Source: Xenorhabdus sp014467285
GTDB lineage: Bacteria; Pseudomonadota; Gammaproteobacteria; Enterobacterales; Enterobacteriaceae
NCBI RefSeq assembly: GCF_014467285.1
Contig: NZ_NKHR01000001.1
Location: forward strand, 62,001-126,000
Reading direction: 5' to 3'
DNA length: 64,000 nt
Shown here in pieces: positions 55,215 to 64,000 of this stretch. Below the pieces are notes generated by a model. The model saw only the letters and a program-made list of their open reading frames with translations. It was not told the DNA's origin and did no database searches. The translations under genes were made by a program, and so were the position numbers. The stretch's first letter is position 1. Every line of letters begins with the position of its first letter.

Positions 55215-56051
55215 TTATAAATAAGTTAAATAAACGACTGCGGTGCCTTCATATTTACCGGCTTTTGGTGGGGTGATTGTGTGCAGTGTTGATTTTAGTG
55301 TGAAAGGCGACCTTTCATGATTTTTTCTGGCAGTGACCCTGACCCCATTTTCTGCGTCTTGGTCATTAATTTGCAATGTCGCATACATTTGTCTATTGGA
55401 ATCAAAATAAACTTTAGACTCACCATCAATTGATTTAGCGTGCAATTGTATTTTGCTGCTAGGCAGAGCACATTGAAGGTAACCATTAATTGTTCGGCTG
55501 GCATTATTCACTTCTGAAGCAATTAATTCTCCGTATGCAATTTCAGAAGGTAGATAAATTTCACAAAATTGACGCGGAGGCGGCATTTTATTGCAAGTGG
55601 AATTCGGGAATTTTTCAGCATGGCCATATCCAGGGGATGTCTGCCTCACATAAAACAAACCTACACATTCTGAATCTGCGGTCATAATGTCGAATGTAAC
55701 CCGATTAGGAATTCCAAATGTCTTTTTATAAGCCCGCATAACGTCTGCCGTTGTCGGGTATTTTTGTGCATCTGTCAGGCATACTCCGGCAATGTCGCAA
55801 GAACCGTACATACCCGGCTGATTATTCTTATATTGCACATCAGGGCCAACAAGACATCTTCCCCATTGATAACAAGGATTCGGGATCCCCTCTTCCTCTG
55901 TCCATTCAATAATTTCCATGGTTGTGGTAGCTTGATCACCCTTTGGTACCGTATTCACCGGCATCACATAAGCCCCACCATAGGCCTGTGTGGCGCTTAA
56001 TAAAAACAGCAAGGCCGCTAGTTTCAACAACGATTTTTTAATATGGCGCAT
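55215..56051 (-). CDS. mrxH: Fimbrial tip adhesin (MrpH-like)
   Basis: A 278-residue exported protein (signal peptide to about residue 25, TQAYG). Residues ~26-160 form a cysteine-rich N-terminal domain (CYQWGRCLVG, GSCDIAGVC, TCNKMPPPRQFC), typical of a lectin or receptor-binding part. The C-terminal ~100 residues are a pilin domain, ending in GTAVVYLTYL. It sits just before the regulator, like mrpH in Proteus. The ligand is not readable from sequence. Confidence 0.82.
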   Translation of the reverse strand: MRHIKKSLLKLAALLFLLSATQAYGGAYVMPVNTVPKGDQATTTMEIIEWTEEEGIPNPCYQWGRCLVGPDVQYKNNQPGMYGSCDIAGVCLTDAQKYPTTADVMRAYKKTFGIPNRVTFDIMTADSECVGLFYVRQTSPGYGHAEKFPNSTCNKMPPPRQFCEIYLPSEIAYGELIASEVNNASRTINGYLQCALPSSKIQLHAKSIDGESKVYFDSNRQMYATLQINDQDAENGVRVTARKNHERSPFTLKSTLHTITPPKAGKYEGTAVVYLTYL

Positions 56052-56116
56052 AGCTTATTTTCCAAATAGCATCTGATTCTGACTAAAGATCGTGGATGAA
56101 AAACCAGTCAGCATGA

Positions 56117-56680
56117 CTAGTCGTAGTTAACTTCAAAAGCCGCGATTGCAGTAAATCGACCAATACCAATCTTTTTCTCCTGAAGAGCGCTAGGTTCGGC
56201 TTGTATATATGCCCGGAATGGGATCACATTATTTCTGCTATCAGCTAATAACGGGAATTCACTGGTTTTATTAAATGGTATCGGTGTACCATCGGTTGTT
56301 TCCATTCCAATAGCTACTCCCCCCTTACCAGCGGTAGATCTAATCGCTAATAATCCCGGCAATTCTTTGCTGGATTCTCCTGCGAACTTAATTTTTAGGC
56401 GTTTTGTGACACGAGGATCACAATTCTCCAGACGAAGATTAAACCGTTGGTTTTCTGTACGATGTTTCTGATAAAGATCCCTGTTAGAAATAGTTCCGAA
56501 ATTTACTTCTATATTTTGATCTTCTGTCTTAATCGAACAAGTCGGAGCAAGTACAGTGAACGTAATTTTGACATCTTGACGCAGGTTATCTTGTGCATAC
56601 GCAATTGGCTGGCTGTTAATGCCCAAAAGAAACAACCCTGTCAGTACATATTTGGATAATTTGATGCTTAACGGACTCAT
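56117..56680 (-). CDS. mrxG: Minor fimbrial subunit (MrpG-like)
   Basis: About 187 residues from the ATG at 56680, which has GTAGGG at 8 nt; an upstream ATG at 56704 is in frame. A signal peptide (SKYVLTGLFLLGINSQPIAYA) precedes a pilin domain with the disulfide cysteines PTCSIKTEDQ and LENCDPRVT, and a C-terminal beta strand (FTAIAAFEVNYD) for chaperone and strand exchange. Confidence 0.85.
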   Translation of the reverse strand: MSPLSIKLSKYVLTGLFLLGINSQPIAYAQDNLRQDVKITFTVLAPTCSIKTEDQNIEVNFGTISNRDLYQKHRTENQRFNLRLENCDPRVTKRLKIKFAGESSKELPGLLAIRSTAGKGGVAIGMETTDGTPIPFNKTSEFPLLADSRNNVIPFRAYIQAEPSALQEKKIGIGRFTAIAAFEVNYD

Positions 56681-56812
56681 TATTATTACCCTACATTTAT
56701 CCAATTATTTATCGAAAGAAACTCATCTCGTTCCGGCTAGTTCTGTATTAATGCCCACCAATGTCGTCGCTATTTACTATTGATGGGACATCACCTATGC
56801 AACTTAATTTAA

Positions 56813-57571
56813 TCAGCTTCCTTCAGTGACGATTTTTTTCACCGTACAGGTATTGCCACTACAATTAAATGTTAACTGTGGATGACCACCATAATCATTG
56901 ACATAGGTCAGTATCGGCGTATTCCCCAATGAACTGATTGTTCCACCCAGTTTTTCGCTGCTTCTGGGCGCTAACATAACAGGCTGAAAACCCTCTACAC
57001 TCTTACCATCCAATTTGTTCGATGCTTCTGAAATAGTGACGTAATAAGGTGTTGGGTTATTCACTAGATACTGATTTCCTTCACGGGTTAGAGTGAGTTT
57101 TTCCTGCCACGGGTTATCAATATCAATACGACGTGCGATGACAGCTTCAGGACGGTAGAACAATTTGATGCGCGTCTGTACAGCTAGCTGCAATACATTA
57201 GGCTTCTCACTGCGTGGTGGAATTTCGCGAACATTGAAATAGAACAAGCTCTCTCTATCTTGTGGCAGTTGAGCGATTGTCGGCAATGTTTGAATCTTAA
57301 CCTGACTCTTTGATCCCGCTTCAATACGCTGTACAGGCGGAACAACGATAAGTGGGCCATTGATCTTATTTCCCTTTTCATCTTCAATCCATGACTGTGC
57401 CAAATAAGGCAAATCAAGATGTTGATTTTCGACGTTAAGGCTAACGGACTTCACATCCCCATTAAAAATGACTCGGGTACGATCCAACGTTATTGCTGCC
57501 ATTGCCTGATGAACTGACATCAAACCAATCAGTGTCATGGCAGTTATCATTAGCATTTTTTTCAGTTTCAT
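56813..57571 (-). CDS. mrxD: Periplasmic fimbrial chaperone
   Basis: A 252-residue PapD-type chaperone: signal peptide ending QAMA, then AITLDRTRVIFNGDVKSVSL. It has the family signature RESLFYFNVREIPPRS and the later IKLFYRPEAV. It folds subunits and delivers them to the usher. Its order between usher and minor subunit fits mrp/mrx. Confidence 0.93.
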   Translation of the reverse strand: MKLKKMLMITAMTLIGLMSVHQAMAAITLDRTRVIFNGDVKSVSLNVENQHLDLPYLAQSWIEDEKGNKINGPLIVVPPVQRIEAGSKSQVKIQTLPTIAQLPQDRESLFYFNVREIPPRSEKPNVLQLAVQTRIKLFYRPEAVIARRIDIDNPWQEKLTLTREGNQYLVNNPTPYYVTISEASNKLDGKSVEGFQPVMLAPRSSEKLGGTISSLGNTPILTYVNDYGGHPQLTFNCSGNTCTVKKIVTEGS

Positions 57572-57703
57572 AGTGTTATTTGCTCATGCTCAAAAGAAGC
57601 TCAGGTTTATACTGCTGTGCTAACCAAAGGCAGCACTTCCCGCGTCAAAAAAGCAATATAATACGCTATTTAAGACAGATTTTACGGACCGTTTCATTAC
57701 ATT

Positions 57704-60394
57704 TTACTTATCCTCGCCTTTTAAAAACTGACAAGGCAACAAAATTGCAGACAAAGATTCTGCGGCAATATCATCTGGTACGGTAATCTCACACTGGGCA
57801 CGCCCATTCCAATGTACTGTCAATTTTTCACCCTGATTAATTCCGCTCAGGTAAGCGTATCCATCATCACTGACAATGCCGATTTCACGCTGAGCGGCAT
57901 TCAAGACAGAGGCACCAAACGGTGGGAATGAACCGTCAGGCTGCTGGATAATCGTCATCGCTTTAATCCCAGACACAACCTGGAATTTGCGATAACCAAT
58001 CGCACCTTCTGTCAATGTTGCCTGCTGGACAGAGCGCAGTGCCTCTACATCATCTGGCAAGTTATCTAAGTCAATATTTGCCGTATTACGGTAATAGTTG
58101 TTCACATCAACCAGCACTGCTTTACCAAAATAGTTGGTATAAACGGCCGAACCGAATCCTCGGATAGGTACATTGCTGATACCTTCTGCATCTACCATCA
58201 GACGTGTTGCACCCGGCATGTTAATACGGTGCAGTGCGGCCCCATTTGCGGTTACAGTCACGCCACCTTGTAGGCCAAGTGCAGCCGTGGTATTGCCGCC
58301 ATCCTGATAACTGGCGCTGGCAGTCAACAGTGCCTTGTCACCATAGTGAGTGTAATAACCATCCGCTAATGCCCTGCCGCTCATATTGGTACCCGCCGAA
58401 ATACGGTAGTTATTGCGATCATCAATGCGGCCATAGTAGCCAACCATATGAGAGTTGCCTTGACGGTTAAGCATTCCGCTATAACTGAAAGTGCCACTAT
58501 CTCCCCACGGAACGGAAAGATTCAGGTACATGCCGTCATCTTTTTTATTGTCAAAATTGTTGCGGTAGGCTGATAGGCTGACACTGATATTTTTATAACG
58601 TCCAATATCTACGTATTTGGATAAGGAGACGTTATAACGATCATTTGTTGGCCGATTCCAGTAGGTTTGATGGCTATAGTTAAGGTGAGCACTCAAACCG
58701 ATATCTATAAATTGTTTATTGAAAATGATGGTATACAGCTCTTTGCCACTATCAGAAGAAACATTCCGATAGCGACGATCAATATACTGCCCCATATTCA
58801 TGAAATTACGTTCAGAGAAACGATATCCGGCAAATGTCACTTGGCTGTTGTATTGATCAAAACGTTTCGAATAACTGAGACGATAAGAGCCACCTGCCAG
58901 CGTTTTATGCTCTCCCGGTAATCTTGCCCTTGATTCTGTTACGTCAAAAGACAGCGCACCAAACATCATCAAGTCACGGCCGACCCCCAATGACAAGGCG
59001 TTATAGTCTCCCGCCGCCAAAAGACCGCCATACAGTGACCAACCGTTATTAATTCCCCAAGAGAATTCCCCCAAACCAAACGCTGGCCCTTCACGACGGT
59101 GCTTATCATTAGTCGATTGACCACCAACTAATTTGTACTGCACACGTCCGGGACGTGTCAGGTAGGGAATAGTTGCTGTGTTGACCTGAAATTGCTGGAT
59201 GCTGCCGTCCTGCTCTTCAACTCTGACATCCAGCGTTCCTGACACAGCATCACGCAGATCCTGAATACGGAATGGGCCAGAAGCGACCTGAGTTTCATAT
59301 AATACTCTTCCCAGTTGGCTAATCGTCACCTTGGCATTAGTCCGCGCCACACCTGTGACTTCAGGCGCATATCCGCGCAAATTCGGTGGCAGCATATTTT
59401 CATCTGTCACCAAACTGACACCGGTATAGCGGAAGCTATCGAAAATGTTGGAATTGAGATAATCCTCACCCAATGTTAATTTCGCTTCCAAACGAGGGAG
59501 TGCACGATACGCGTAATAACGGCTCCAGTCCCACTCACGCTCTCTTCCCGTAGAATTATTCCGGCCAGAGCTATTCCTACCCAAGTTATTTGATTTATCA
59601 TCCTCGGTTTTAAAACGATTATATCTGGCCTGCCAATCAGCGCGAAAACGCCACGCGCCGGCATTCATACCCGCGGTTCCGATAGCGCTTACCTGTTGGT
59701 TACTGCTACCGTGGTTAGGTTTGGATGTTTGTGCATTAAGGTTATAGTCAAATAGCAATCCGGGGATTCCATTATCCCAACGGGAAGGTGGATCCCAGTC
59801 CTGCAAGTCATATTCCAAATAGATTTTAGGGATGATTAAATACAGCGTGTAAGTGGCTAAATCACCCCTGGCCGATACGCCCGGCAAGGTATTGAGGTCG
59901 AGACATTTCCCCTCATTCTGCCAACCCAATTTTTCTACCCACTCCGGTTTCAGTGCGATTTGTTTCACTAATTCGGGGGATATACAGGCTTCACTGCCTT
60001 TCGGATCATCAGGTGGTGCAATAAAATTGACAGAATACATCTCCGGAAATTCATTTTTATTCACCCGGACACCCATTATATAGTTACCCGGCATGATATA
60101 ACCTGCGCGTGCGAACTTATCCAAATCAATATTGGCACGTTCACCGATATCCAGCGCATCGGTATTGAATTCAATTGCTGGCTTAGAATAACCTGCCTGA
60201 ATACCCGATACTGCAAACAGTATCAGAGCAGAAAGCGGTTTGATTCCGTAGAGTAAATGGCCTGTTTTTATTTTATTAACTATCTTCTTTTTATTAACCA
60301 ATCTGTTTTTATTAAAGGTGTTTTTTCTATTACTGTTCGTTTTTTTATTAAAAGATGAAGAAACATGATTCATAGAAACTGAAAACAAAGCCAT
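57704..60394 (-). CDS. mrxC: Fimbrial outer-membrane usher
   Basis: An 896-residue usher. A long basic N-terminus (many N and K, about 1-45) precedes the signal region LSALILFAVSGIQAGYS. Mature blocks: IEFNTDALDIGERANIDLDK, DLQDWDPPSRWDNGIPGLLF, DYLNSNIFDSFRYTGVSL and the C-terminal GAIGYRKFQVVSGIKA. It forms the export pore and builds the fibre. GAGG before ATG at 60394 supports the long start; a shorter one at M8 is possible. The basic N-terminal extension is unusual. Confidence 0.94.
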   Translation of the reverse strand: MALFSVSMNHVSSSFNKKTNSNRKNTFNKNRLVNKKKIVNKIKTGHLLYGIKPLSALILFAVSGIQAGYSKPAIEFNTDALDIGERANIDLDKFARAGYIMPGNYIMGVRVNKNEFPEMYSVNFIAPPDDPKGSEACISPELVKQIALKPEWVEKLGWQNEGKCLDLNTLPGVSARGDLATYTLYLIIPKIYLEYDLQDWDPPSRWDNGIPGLLFDYNLNAQTSKPNHGSSNQQVSAIGTAGMNAGAWRFRADWQARYNRFKTEDDKSNNLGRNSSGRNNSTGREREWDWSRYYAYRALPRLEAKLTLGEDYLNSNIFDSFRYTGVSLVTDENMLPPNLRGYAPEVTGVARTNAKVTISQLGRVLYETQVASGPFRIQDLRDAVSGTLDVRVEEQDGSIQQFQVNTATIPYLTRPGRVQYKLVGGQSTNDKHRREGPAFGLGEFSWGINNGWSLYGGLLAAGDYNALSLGVGRDLMMFGALSFDVTESRARLPGEHKTLAGGSYRLSYSKRFDQYNSQVTFAGYRFSERNFMNMGQYIDRRYRNVSSDSGKELYTIIFNKQFIDIGLSAHLNYSHQTYWNRPTNDRYNVSLSKYVDIGRYKNISVSLSAYRNNFDNKKDDGMYLNLSVPWGDSGTFSYSGMLNRQGNSHMVGYYGRIDDRNNYRISAGTNMSGRALADGYYTHYGDKALLTASASYQDGGNTTAALGLQGGVTVTANGAALHRINMPGATRLMVDAEGISNVPIRGFGSAVYTNYFGKAVLVDVNNYYRNTANIDLDNLPDDVEALRSVQQATLTEGAIGYRKFQVVSGIKAMTIIQQPDGSFPPFGASVLNAAQREIGIVSDDGYAYLSGINQGEKLTVHWNGRAQCEITVPDDIAAESLSAILLPCQFLKGEDK

Positions 60395-60962
60395 AGCATC
60401 CTCTAAACAATGAATCGTTAATAATCCAATTTGAATCTAGCCGCTGTTTGATACTGCCAAGTCTGTCAGTGTGTAGGCGTTCTCACCAACTACATGGCAT
60501 CATTAAAATTCATCGTTCTAAATTGAGGAATATGACCAATACTGAGGTTGCAGAGGTAGCCACATGTCCTGCTTGTATCCGTAATAGTTACGTTCTCTGT
60601 TTATGCTTTACTGGCTTAACCGTACTGCGGGGAATAGAGAAAACATGTCACCACCGGTATGCCATCAAAAATTAATTTCGAATGGCAAAAAATTTTATTT
60701 TCCTAATACAGCCAATAGAGAACACCGTAGATTAAATAAAACAGGGTATTTCAATTTACCTCATATAGGGTTCATTTCGTTAATGGCACATTCTGCCTAC
60801 TCAATGGATCGTAATATTGATTTATATCAATAAAGCCGATTTCATTACAGAATATTGTAATACCATACTGCTAACACGTGATATTCAAGAAATACCCTGA
60901 AAGTATCATCAGGAAACTCATAATAGAAATCGCGATTGGTTTCCTGATATTCAACTAATAAA
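60395..60962. other. Long gap between pilin and usher genes
   Basis: About 570 bp where mrpB sits in Proteus. I see no minus-strand ORF that resembles a pilin. It contains an inverted repeat ATCAGGAAAC / GTTTCCTGAT (60908-60917 and 60939-60948) with an inner AATCGCGATT palindrome, which may be an extra RNA structure in the operon transcript. The + frames here look like chance. Confidence 0.55.
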
Positions 60963-60996
60963 AACTACCTGTCAGTTCGGAATATTACAGGTAGTT
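60963..60996 (-). terminator. Attenuator/terminator directly after the pilin gene
   Basis: 10-bp stem AACTACCTGT / ACAGGTAGTT that overlaps the pilin stop codon, followed on the minus strand by TTTTATTAG. It would limit usher expression relative to the major subunit. Confidence 0.78.
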
Positions 60997-61527
60997 CAAA
61001 GTGAAGTTTGCGATAGCAGTAAAGTTACCTGTTTTCACTGTAATGTCTTTACCTTCAGTACCACCCTGCAAACCTTTCAGGCGTGCAGCGAAATTCAGGT
61101 TATTGTCGCCATCTTGCAGAGACATCAATTCAGATGCCTGGCCCAGAGGAATATGCTTGTTACCATGATTAGTAATCATGATACCAGCACCTTCTGCACC
61201 ACCTTCAATAGCCAACAAGCCTTTGATATTACCGTCAGCTTCTGGGCCGGTGAACGTTGTGGTTACGCCTTTTTTAACGCCAAGCTCACAACCTTGTAGT
61301 TCAATCTTGAAAGGCACAGAAGCTGAGTGACCACCATCTTTCAGAACAATGTTGCTCACTTGGCCCATTTCAACTTCAATATTATTATTTTTGATTGAAC
61401 ACACTGAATTAATAATAGAACCATTGAATTTGACTGTGCCGTTACCTTGAGTAGGTGCTGCATTTGCCGCGCCAGCAGTTAAAGCCACACCCAAACCTAA
61501 AACCATCGCCAATTTGTTAAGTTTCAT
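60985..61527 (-). CDS. mrxA: Major fimbrial subunit (pilin)
   Basis: A 180-residue type-1-like pilin: signal peptide to about residue 23 (GAANA), N-terminal exchange strand GNGTVKFNGSIINSVC, the paired cysteines (SVCSIK and LQGCELG) and a C-terminal NFTAIANFTLNYL. First gene of the fimbrial operon, followed by a terminator. It should form the shaft, polymerised by the chaperone and usher. Confidence 0.93.
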   Translation of the reverse strand: MKLNKLAMVLGLGVALTAGAANAAPTQGNGTVKFNGSIINSVCSIKNNNIEVEMGQVSNIVLKDGGHSASVPFKIELQGCELGVKKGVTTTFTGPEADGNIKGLLAIEGGAEGAGIMITNHGNKHIPLGQASELMSLQDGDNNLNFAARLKGLQGGTEGKDITVKTGNFTAIANFTLNYL

Positions 61528-62187
61528 AATTTAACTTATGCCTTTAATTGTAAAATAGATTCTGATAGCCAAAAGGAAGCCGAAGCACAGAAATTAATTT
61601 CTGACACTTAGGCGAATGATTATTTAGTTTTTTGACAGAAATCATAACCGGTCAAAATAAACCAAACTGACAATATCATTCTACAGAATAAGTCTTAAGT
61701 CAAATTTCAGCCGATAAAACTGGTTATGTGCCTTAACATCATATGAAATATGAGTTTTTATAAAAAAGTACGCATAATGAGTAGAATATTTTACTAATAA
61801 TTTTTTTATTTTGGATTATTCCCCTGAGTTATATCGAGCAATGTTTAGTAATTTAGTATCTTAATTGGTGTTGCTTTATTGCTCTATTTTATCTTTCTGA
61901 AAAGCAGGGGTGTTTTATTATCTCGTCATAACCATAATATTTAGTTTTTATTATCAATCTTATTGTTTAAGCCAAAATAAACACAAAACATTTATCTGGT
62001 AAGTATAATTACCAAGCTAATTATCAATCAACAGTATAATTTAAAAAAATGCCACTTTAAATTGGTTAAATTTATTCGCTTTATCCATTTTTTAATCAAT
62101 TTATTGCGGAATAAAATAACTATTAAATAAATCTGCCTAACCCATCATTAACAAAATAGGAAAGGGAAAATATATTTTATAAATAAA
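61528..62187. promoter_or_regulatory. Long AT-rich region upstream of the pilin gene
   Basis: 660 bp with no ORF, strongly AT-rich, carrying the fimbrial promoter. It has an inverted TTTTGAC / GTCAAAA pair (61630-61636 and 61651-61657). I found no copy of the 23-bp switch repeat here, so no invertible promoter is evident. H-NS or Lrp-type control would suit its composition (inference). Confidence 0.5.
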
Positions 62188-62215
62188 AAGCCCTTTCCAA
62201 TAATGGAAAGGGCTT
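62188..62215. terminator. Rho-independent terminator after deoD
   Basis: Perfect 12-bp stem AAGCCCTTTCCA / TGGAAAGGGCTT with a 4-nt loop. T-rich on the minus side (CTTTTTATTT) and on the plus side (ATTTTTTTC). Confidence 0.92.
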
Positions 62216-62254
62216 ATTTTTTTCTAATAAGACGGTAAAATTATTTACGTTTTT

Positions 62255-62971
62255 TTAATTATCACCTAACAAAATGGATTCAAGTGCAATCTCAATCATG
62301 TCGTTAAATGTATTTTGACGCTCTTCAGCCGTTGTTTGTTCGCCTGTACGAATATGGTCAGAAACAGTACAGATCGCCAGCGCTTTTGCACCAAACTCAG
62401 CAGCAACACCGTAAATACCTGCTGCTTCCATTTCAACACCCAGAATGCCGTATTTTTCCATGACATCAAACATCTGAGGGTCTGGCGTATAAAACAGATC
62501 AGCAGAGAAAATGTTACCTACACGAGCATTGATATTCTTCGCCTTGGCTGCATCAACAGCATTGCGAACCAGATCAAAATCAGCAATCGCTGCGAAATCG
62601 TGATCTTTAAAACGCAGGCGGTTAACTTTGGAATCGGTACATGCCCCCATGCCAATCACAATATCACGGATTTTGACATCTTCACTGACAGCACCACAGG
62701 AGCCGATACGGATGATTTTTTTAACACCGAATTCAGTGATCAGTTCTTTGGCATAGATAGAGCAAGATGGGATGCCCATGCCGTGGCCCATAACAGAGAT
62801 GCGGCGGCCTTTATAAGTTCCGGTGAAGCCAAGCATACCGCGAACGTTATTAACCTGACGAGCATCTTCCAGAAAAGTTTCAGCGATGTATTTTGCACGC
62901 AGTGGATCACCTGGCATCAAAACAACATCAGCAAAATCGCCCATCTCAGCATTAATATGTGGGGTAGCCAT
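62255..62971 (-). CDS. deoD: Purine nucleoside phosphorylase DeoD
   Basis: A 238-residue trimeric-type PNP: MATPHINAEMGDFADVVLMP at the start, GHGMGIPSCSIYAKEL, RIGSCGAVSEDVK, and the active-site Asp in CTVSDHIRTGEQTT. It splits purine nucleosides with phosphate. It lies 71 bp after deoB on the same strand, the usual end of the deo operon. Confidence 0.97.
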   Translation of the reverse strand: MATPHINAEMGDFADVVLMPGDPLRAKYIAETFLEDARQVNNVRGMLGFTGTYKGRRISVMGHGMGIPSCSIYAKELITEFGVKKIIRIGSCGAVSEDVKIRDIVIGMGACTDSKVNRLRFKDHDFAAIADFDLVRNAVDAAKAKNINARVGNIFSADLFYTPDPQMFDVMEKYGILGVEMEAAGIYGVAAEFGAKALAICTVSDHIRTGEQTTAEERQNTFNDMIEIALESILLGDN

Positions 62972-63042
62972 AAGTTTATTTCCTTGTTTTTATTACGTAT
63001 CAAAATAAGTGAAAATGAGGAGGCCCATGGCCTCCAAAAAAA

Positions 63043-64000
63043 TTAAAACATCGCTTTACCGTAATCCATTGGCGTCAGGTCGAAATATTTCGCCACTGTC
63101 TGACCAATGTCGGCAAATGTTTCACGATGCCCTAATGAACCTGTTTTAACGTTAGGTCCGTAAACCAGAACCGGGATATGTTCACGAGTGTGATCAGTTC
63201 CCGCCCAGGTCGGGTCACAACCGTGGTCGGCAGTAAAAATCAGAATGTCATCTTCTTTAACCAATTTCAGCATTTCTGGCAGACGACGATCAAACAATTC
63301 CAATGCAGCCGCATAACCAGCAACATCACGGCGGTGGCCGTAAGAAGAGTCAAAATCAACAAAGTTGGTAAATACGATGGTGTTATTCCCTGCCTGCTCC
63401 ATTTCAATCAGTGAAGCATCAAACAGGGCATCAATGCCTGTTGCTTTAACCTTTTTAGTGATACCCACATTCGCGTAAATATCGGCAATTTTACCGATGG
63501 AAACCACTTCACCCTGCTTTTCATCAACCAGTTTTTTCAGGATGGTTGGCGCTGGTGGTTCGACCGCCAAGTCATGGCGATTGCCGGTACGCTGGAAATT
63601 CCCTGTTTTATCACCCACAAATGGGCGGGCAATAACGCGCCCGATATTATATTCGCCAATATTCAGCTCTTCACGGGCAATTTCACACAACTCATACAGG
63701 CGATCCAAACCAAAGGTCTCTTCATGGCAAGCAATCTGGAAAACAGAATCCGCAGAGGTATAGAAAATCGGCTTACCGGTTTTCATGTGCTCTTCACCCA
63801 GATTATCCAGAATCACGGTACCGGAAGAGTGACAGTTCCCCAGATAACCCGGCAAGTTAGCGCGCTCAACCAGCTTATCCAGTAATTCCGGTGGGAAACT
63901 GTTTTCTTGGTCATGGAAGTAACCCCAGTCAAACAGAACCGGAACGCCTGCAATTTCCCAGTGGCCTGATGGCGTGTCTTTACCAGAAGAAAGTTCACTC
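63043..64000 (-). CDS. deoB: Phosphopentomutase DeoB, 5' end outside window
   Basis: The frame is open to the right edge, so ~318 C-terminal residues are seen. It reads very close to E. coli DeoB: SSGKDTPSGHWEIAGVPVLF, SADSVFQIACHEETFGLDRL, metal-binding TADHGCDPTWAGTDHTREHI, and the end YGKAMF. It interconverts ribose 1- and 5-phosphate. The metal residues D and H of the C-terminal part are intact. Confidence 0.96.
   Translation of the reverse strand, partial: SELSSGKDTPSGHWEIAGVPVLFDWGYFHDQENSFPPELLDKLVERANLPGYLGNCHSSGTVILDNLGEEHMKTGKPIFYTSADSVFQIACHEETFGLDRLYELCEIAREELNIGEYNIGRVIARPFVGDKTGNFQRTGNRHDLAVEPPAPTILKKLVDEKQGEVVSIGKIADIYANVGITKKVKATGIDALFDASLIEMEQAGNNTIVFTNFVDFDSSYGHRRDVAGYAAALELFDRRLPEMLKLVKEDDILIFTADHGCDPTWAGTDHTREHIPVLVYGPNVKTGSLGHRETFADIGQTVAKYFDLTPMDYGKAMF

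Noticed and set aside
60448..60833. Two short + frames between pilin and usher
   Set aside because: No ribosome site or family pattern; they run against the operon.
61528..62187. Invertible promoter upstream of the pilin gene, as in Proteus mrp
   Set aside because: No pair of long inverted repeats and no copy of the 23-bp arm seen there.
62315..63046. 243-codon + frame opposite deoD
   Set aside because: deoD is unmistakable on the minus strand; the frame has no family features.

Overview
The window looks like a chromosome segment of an insect-associated member of the Morganellaceae, most likely Xenorhabdus or its close relative Photorhabdus. The housekeeping proteins (DeoD, DeoB, GntR, GntU, YgfF, RelE) are close to enterobacterial ones as I remember them. 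The fimbrial operon follows the mrp/mrx pattern known from Proteus and Xenorhabdus, and the accessory content is rich. I assigned this by reading, not by database search.

Positions 1-19833 are mainly an aromatic-compound catabolic region. It starts with the end of a cyclase/isatin-hydrolase-type gene, a CrtI-like FAD oxidoreductase and a phenol-pathway-type outer-membrane protein. An ABC-F ATPase and a broken TerD/von Willebrand gene follow; the latter carries a ~100-bp MITE-like insertion. Next comes an AraC regulator that faces away from a long + strand operon: indolepyruvate-type 2-oxoacid oxidoreductase (two subunits), thioesterase, bifunctional salicylyl-CoA 5-hydroxylase/Old Yellow Enzyme, gentisate dioxygenase, fumarylpyruvate-type hydrolase, nitrilase, maleate isomerase and MarR. 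Together they can be read as a CoA-thioester route to gentisate and then to fumarate and pyruvate. No aryl-CoA ligase is present in the window.

Positions 19847-37440 are a type I-E CRISPR-Cas region: three arrays (35, 7 and 17 repeats) and a complete minus-strand cas operon (cas3, cse1, cse2, cas7, cas5, cas6e, cas1, cas2). All arrays are transcribed leftward from similar leaders at their right ends. An operon of two outer-membrane barrels and a lipoprotein lies between arrays 1 and 2; a VOC protein and a small HTH protein lie between cas3 and array 3. Array 1 holds six consecutive copies of one spacer.

Positions 37555-45253 carry sugar genes: a cellobiose/chitobiose PTS operon with a GH4 glucosidase and LacI regulator, then gntR and gntKU with visible GntR boxes. 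Positions 45272-52653 hold a RelBE-type toxin-antitoxin pair, an O-acetylation cluster (MBOAT, two SGNH proteins) next to a Bax-like glucosaminidase, a small DUF3761 protein and ygfF.

Positions 52783-61527 hold a tandem SymE-like protein, a small membrane ORF coupled to a FimB/MrpI-type tyrosine recombinase, and a minus-strand mrx-type fimbrial operon (pilin, usher, chaperone, minor subunit, tip adhesin, MrpJ-like regulator). The most striking feature is a perfect 23-bp inverted repeat (54443-54465 and 54727-54749) that bounds a probable invertible segment. One arm lies inside the 3' end of the recombinase gene, so inversion would swap the recombinase's own C-terminus. The window closes with deoD and the 3' part of deoB.
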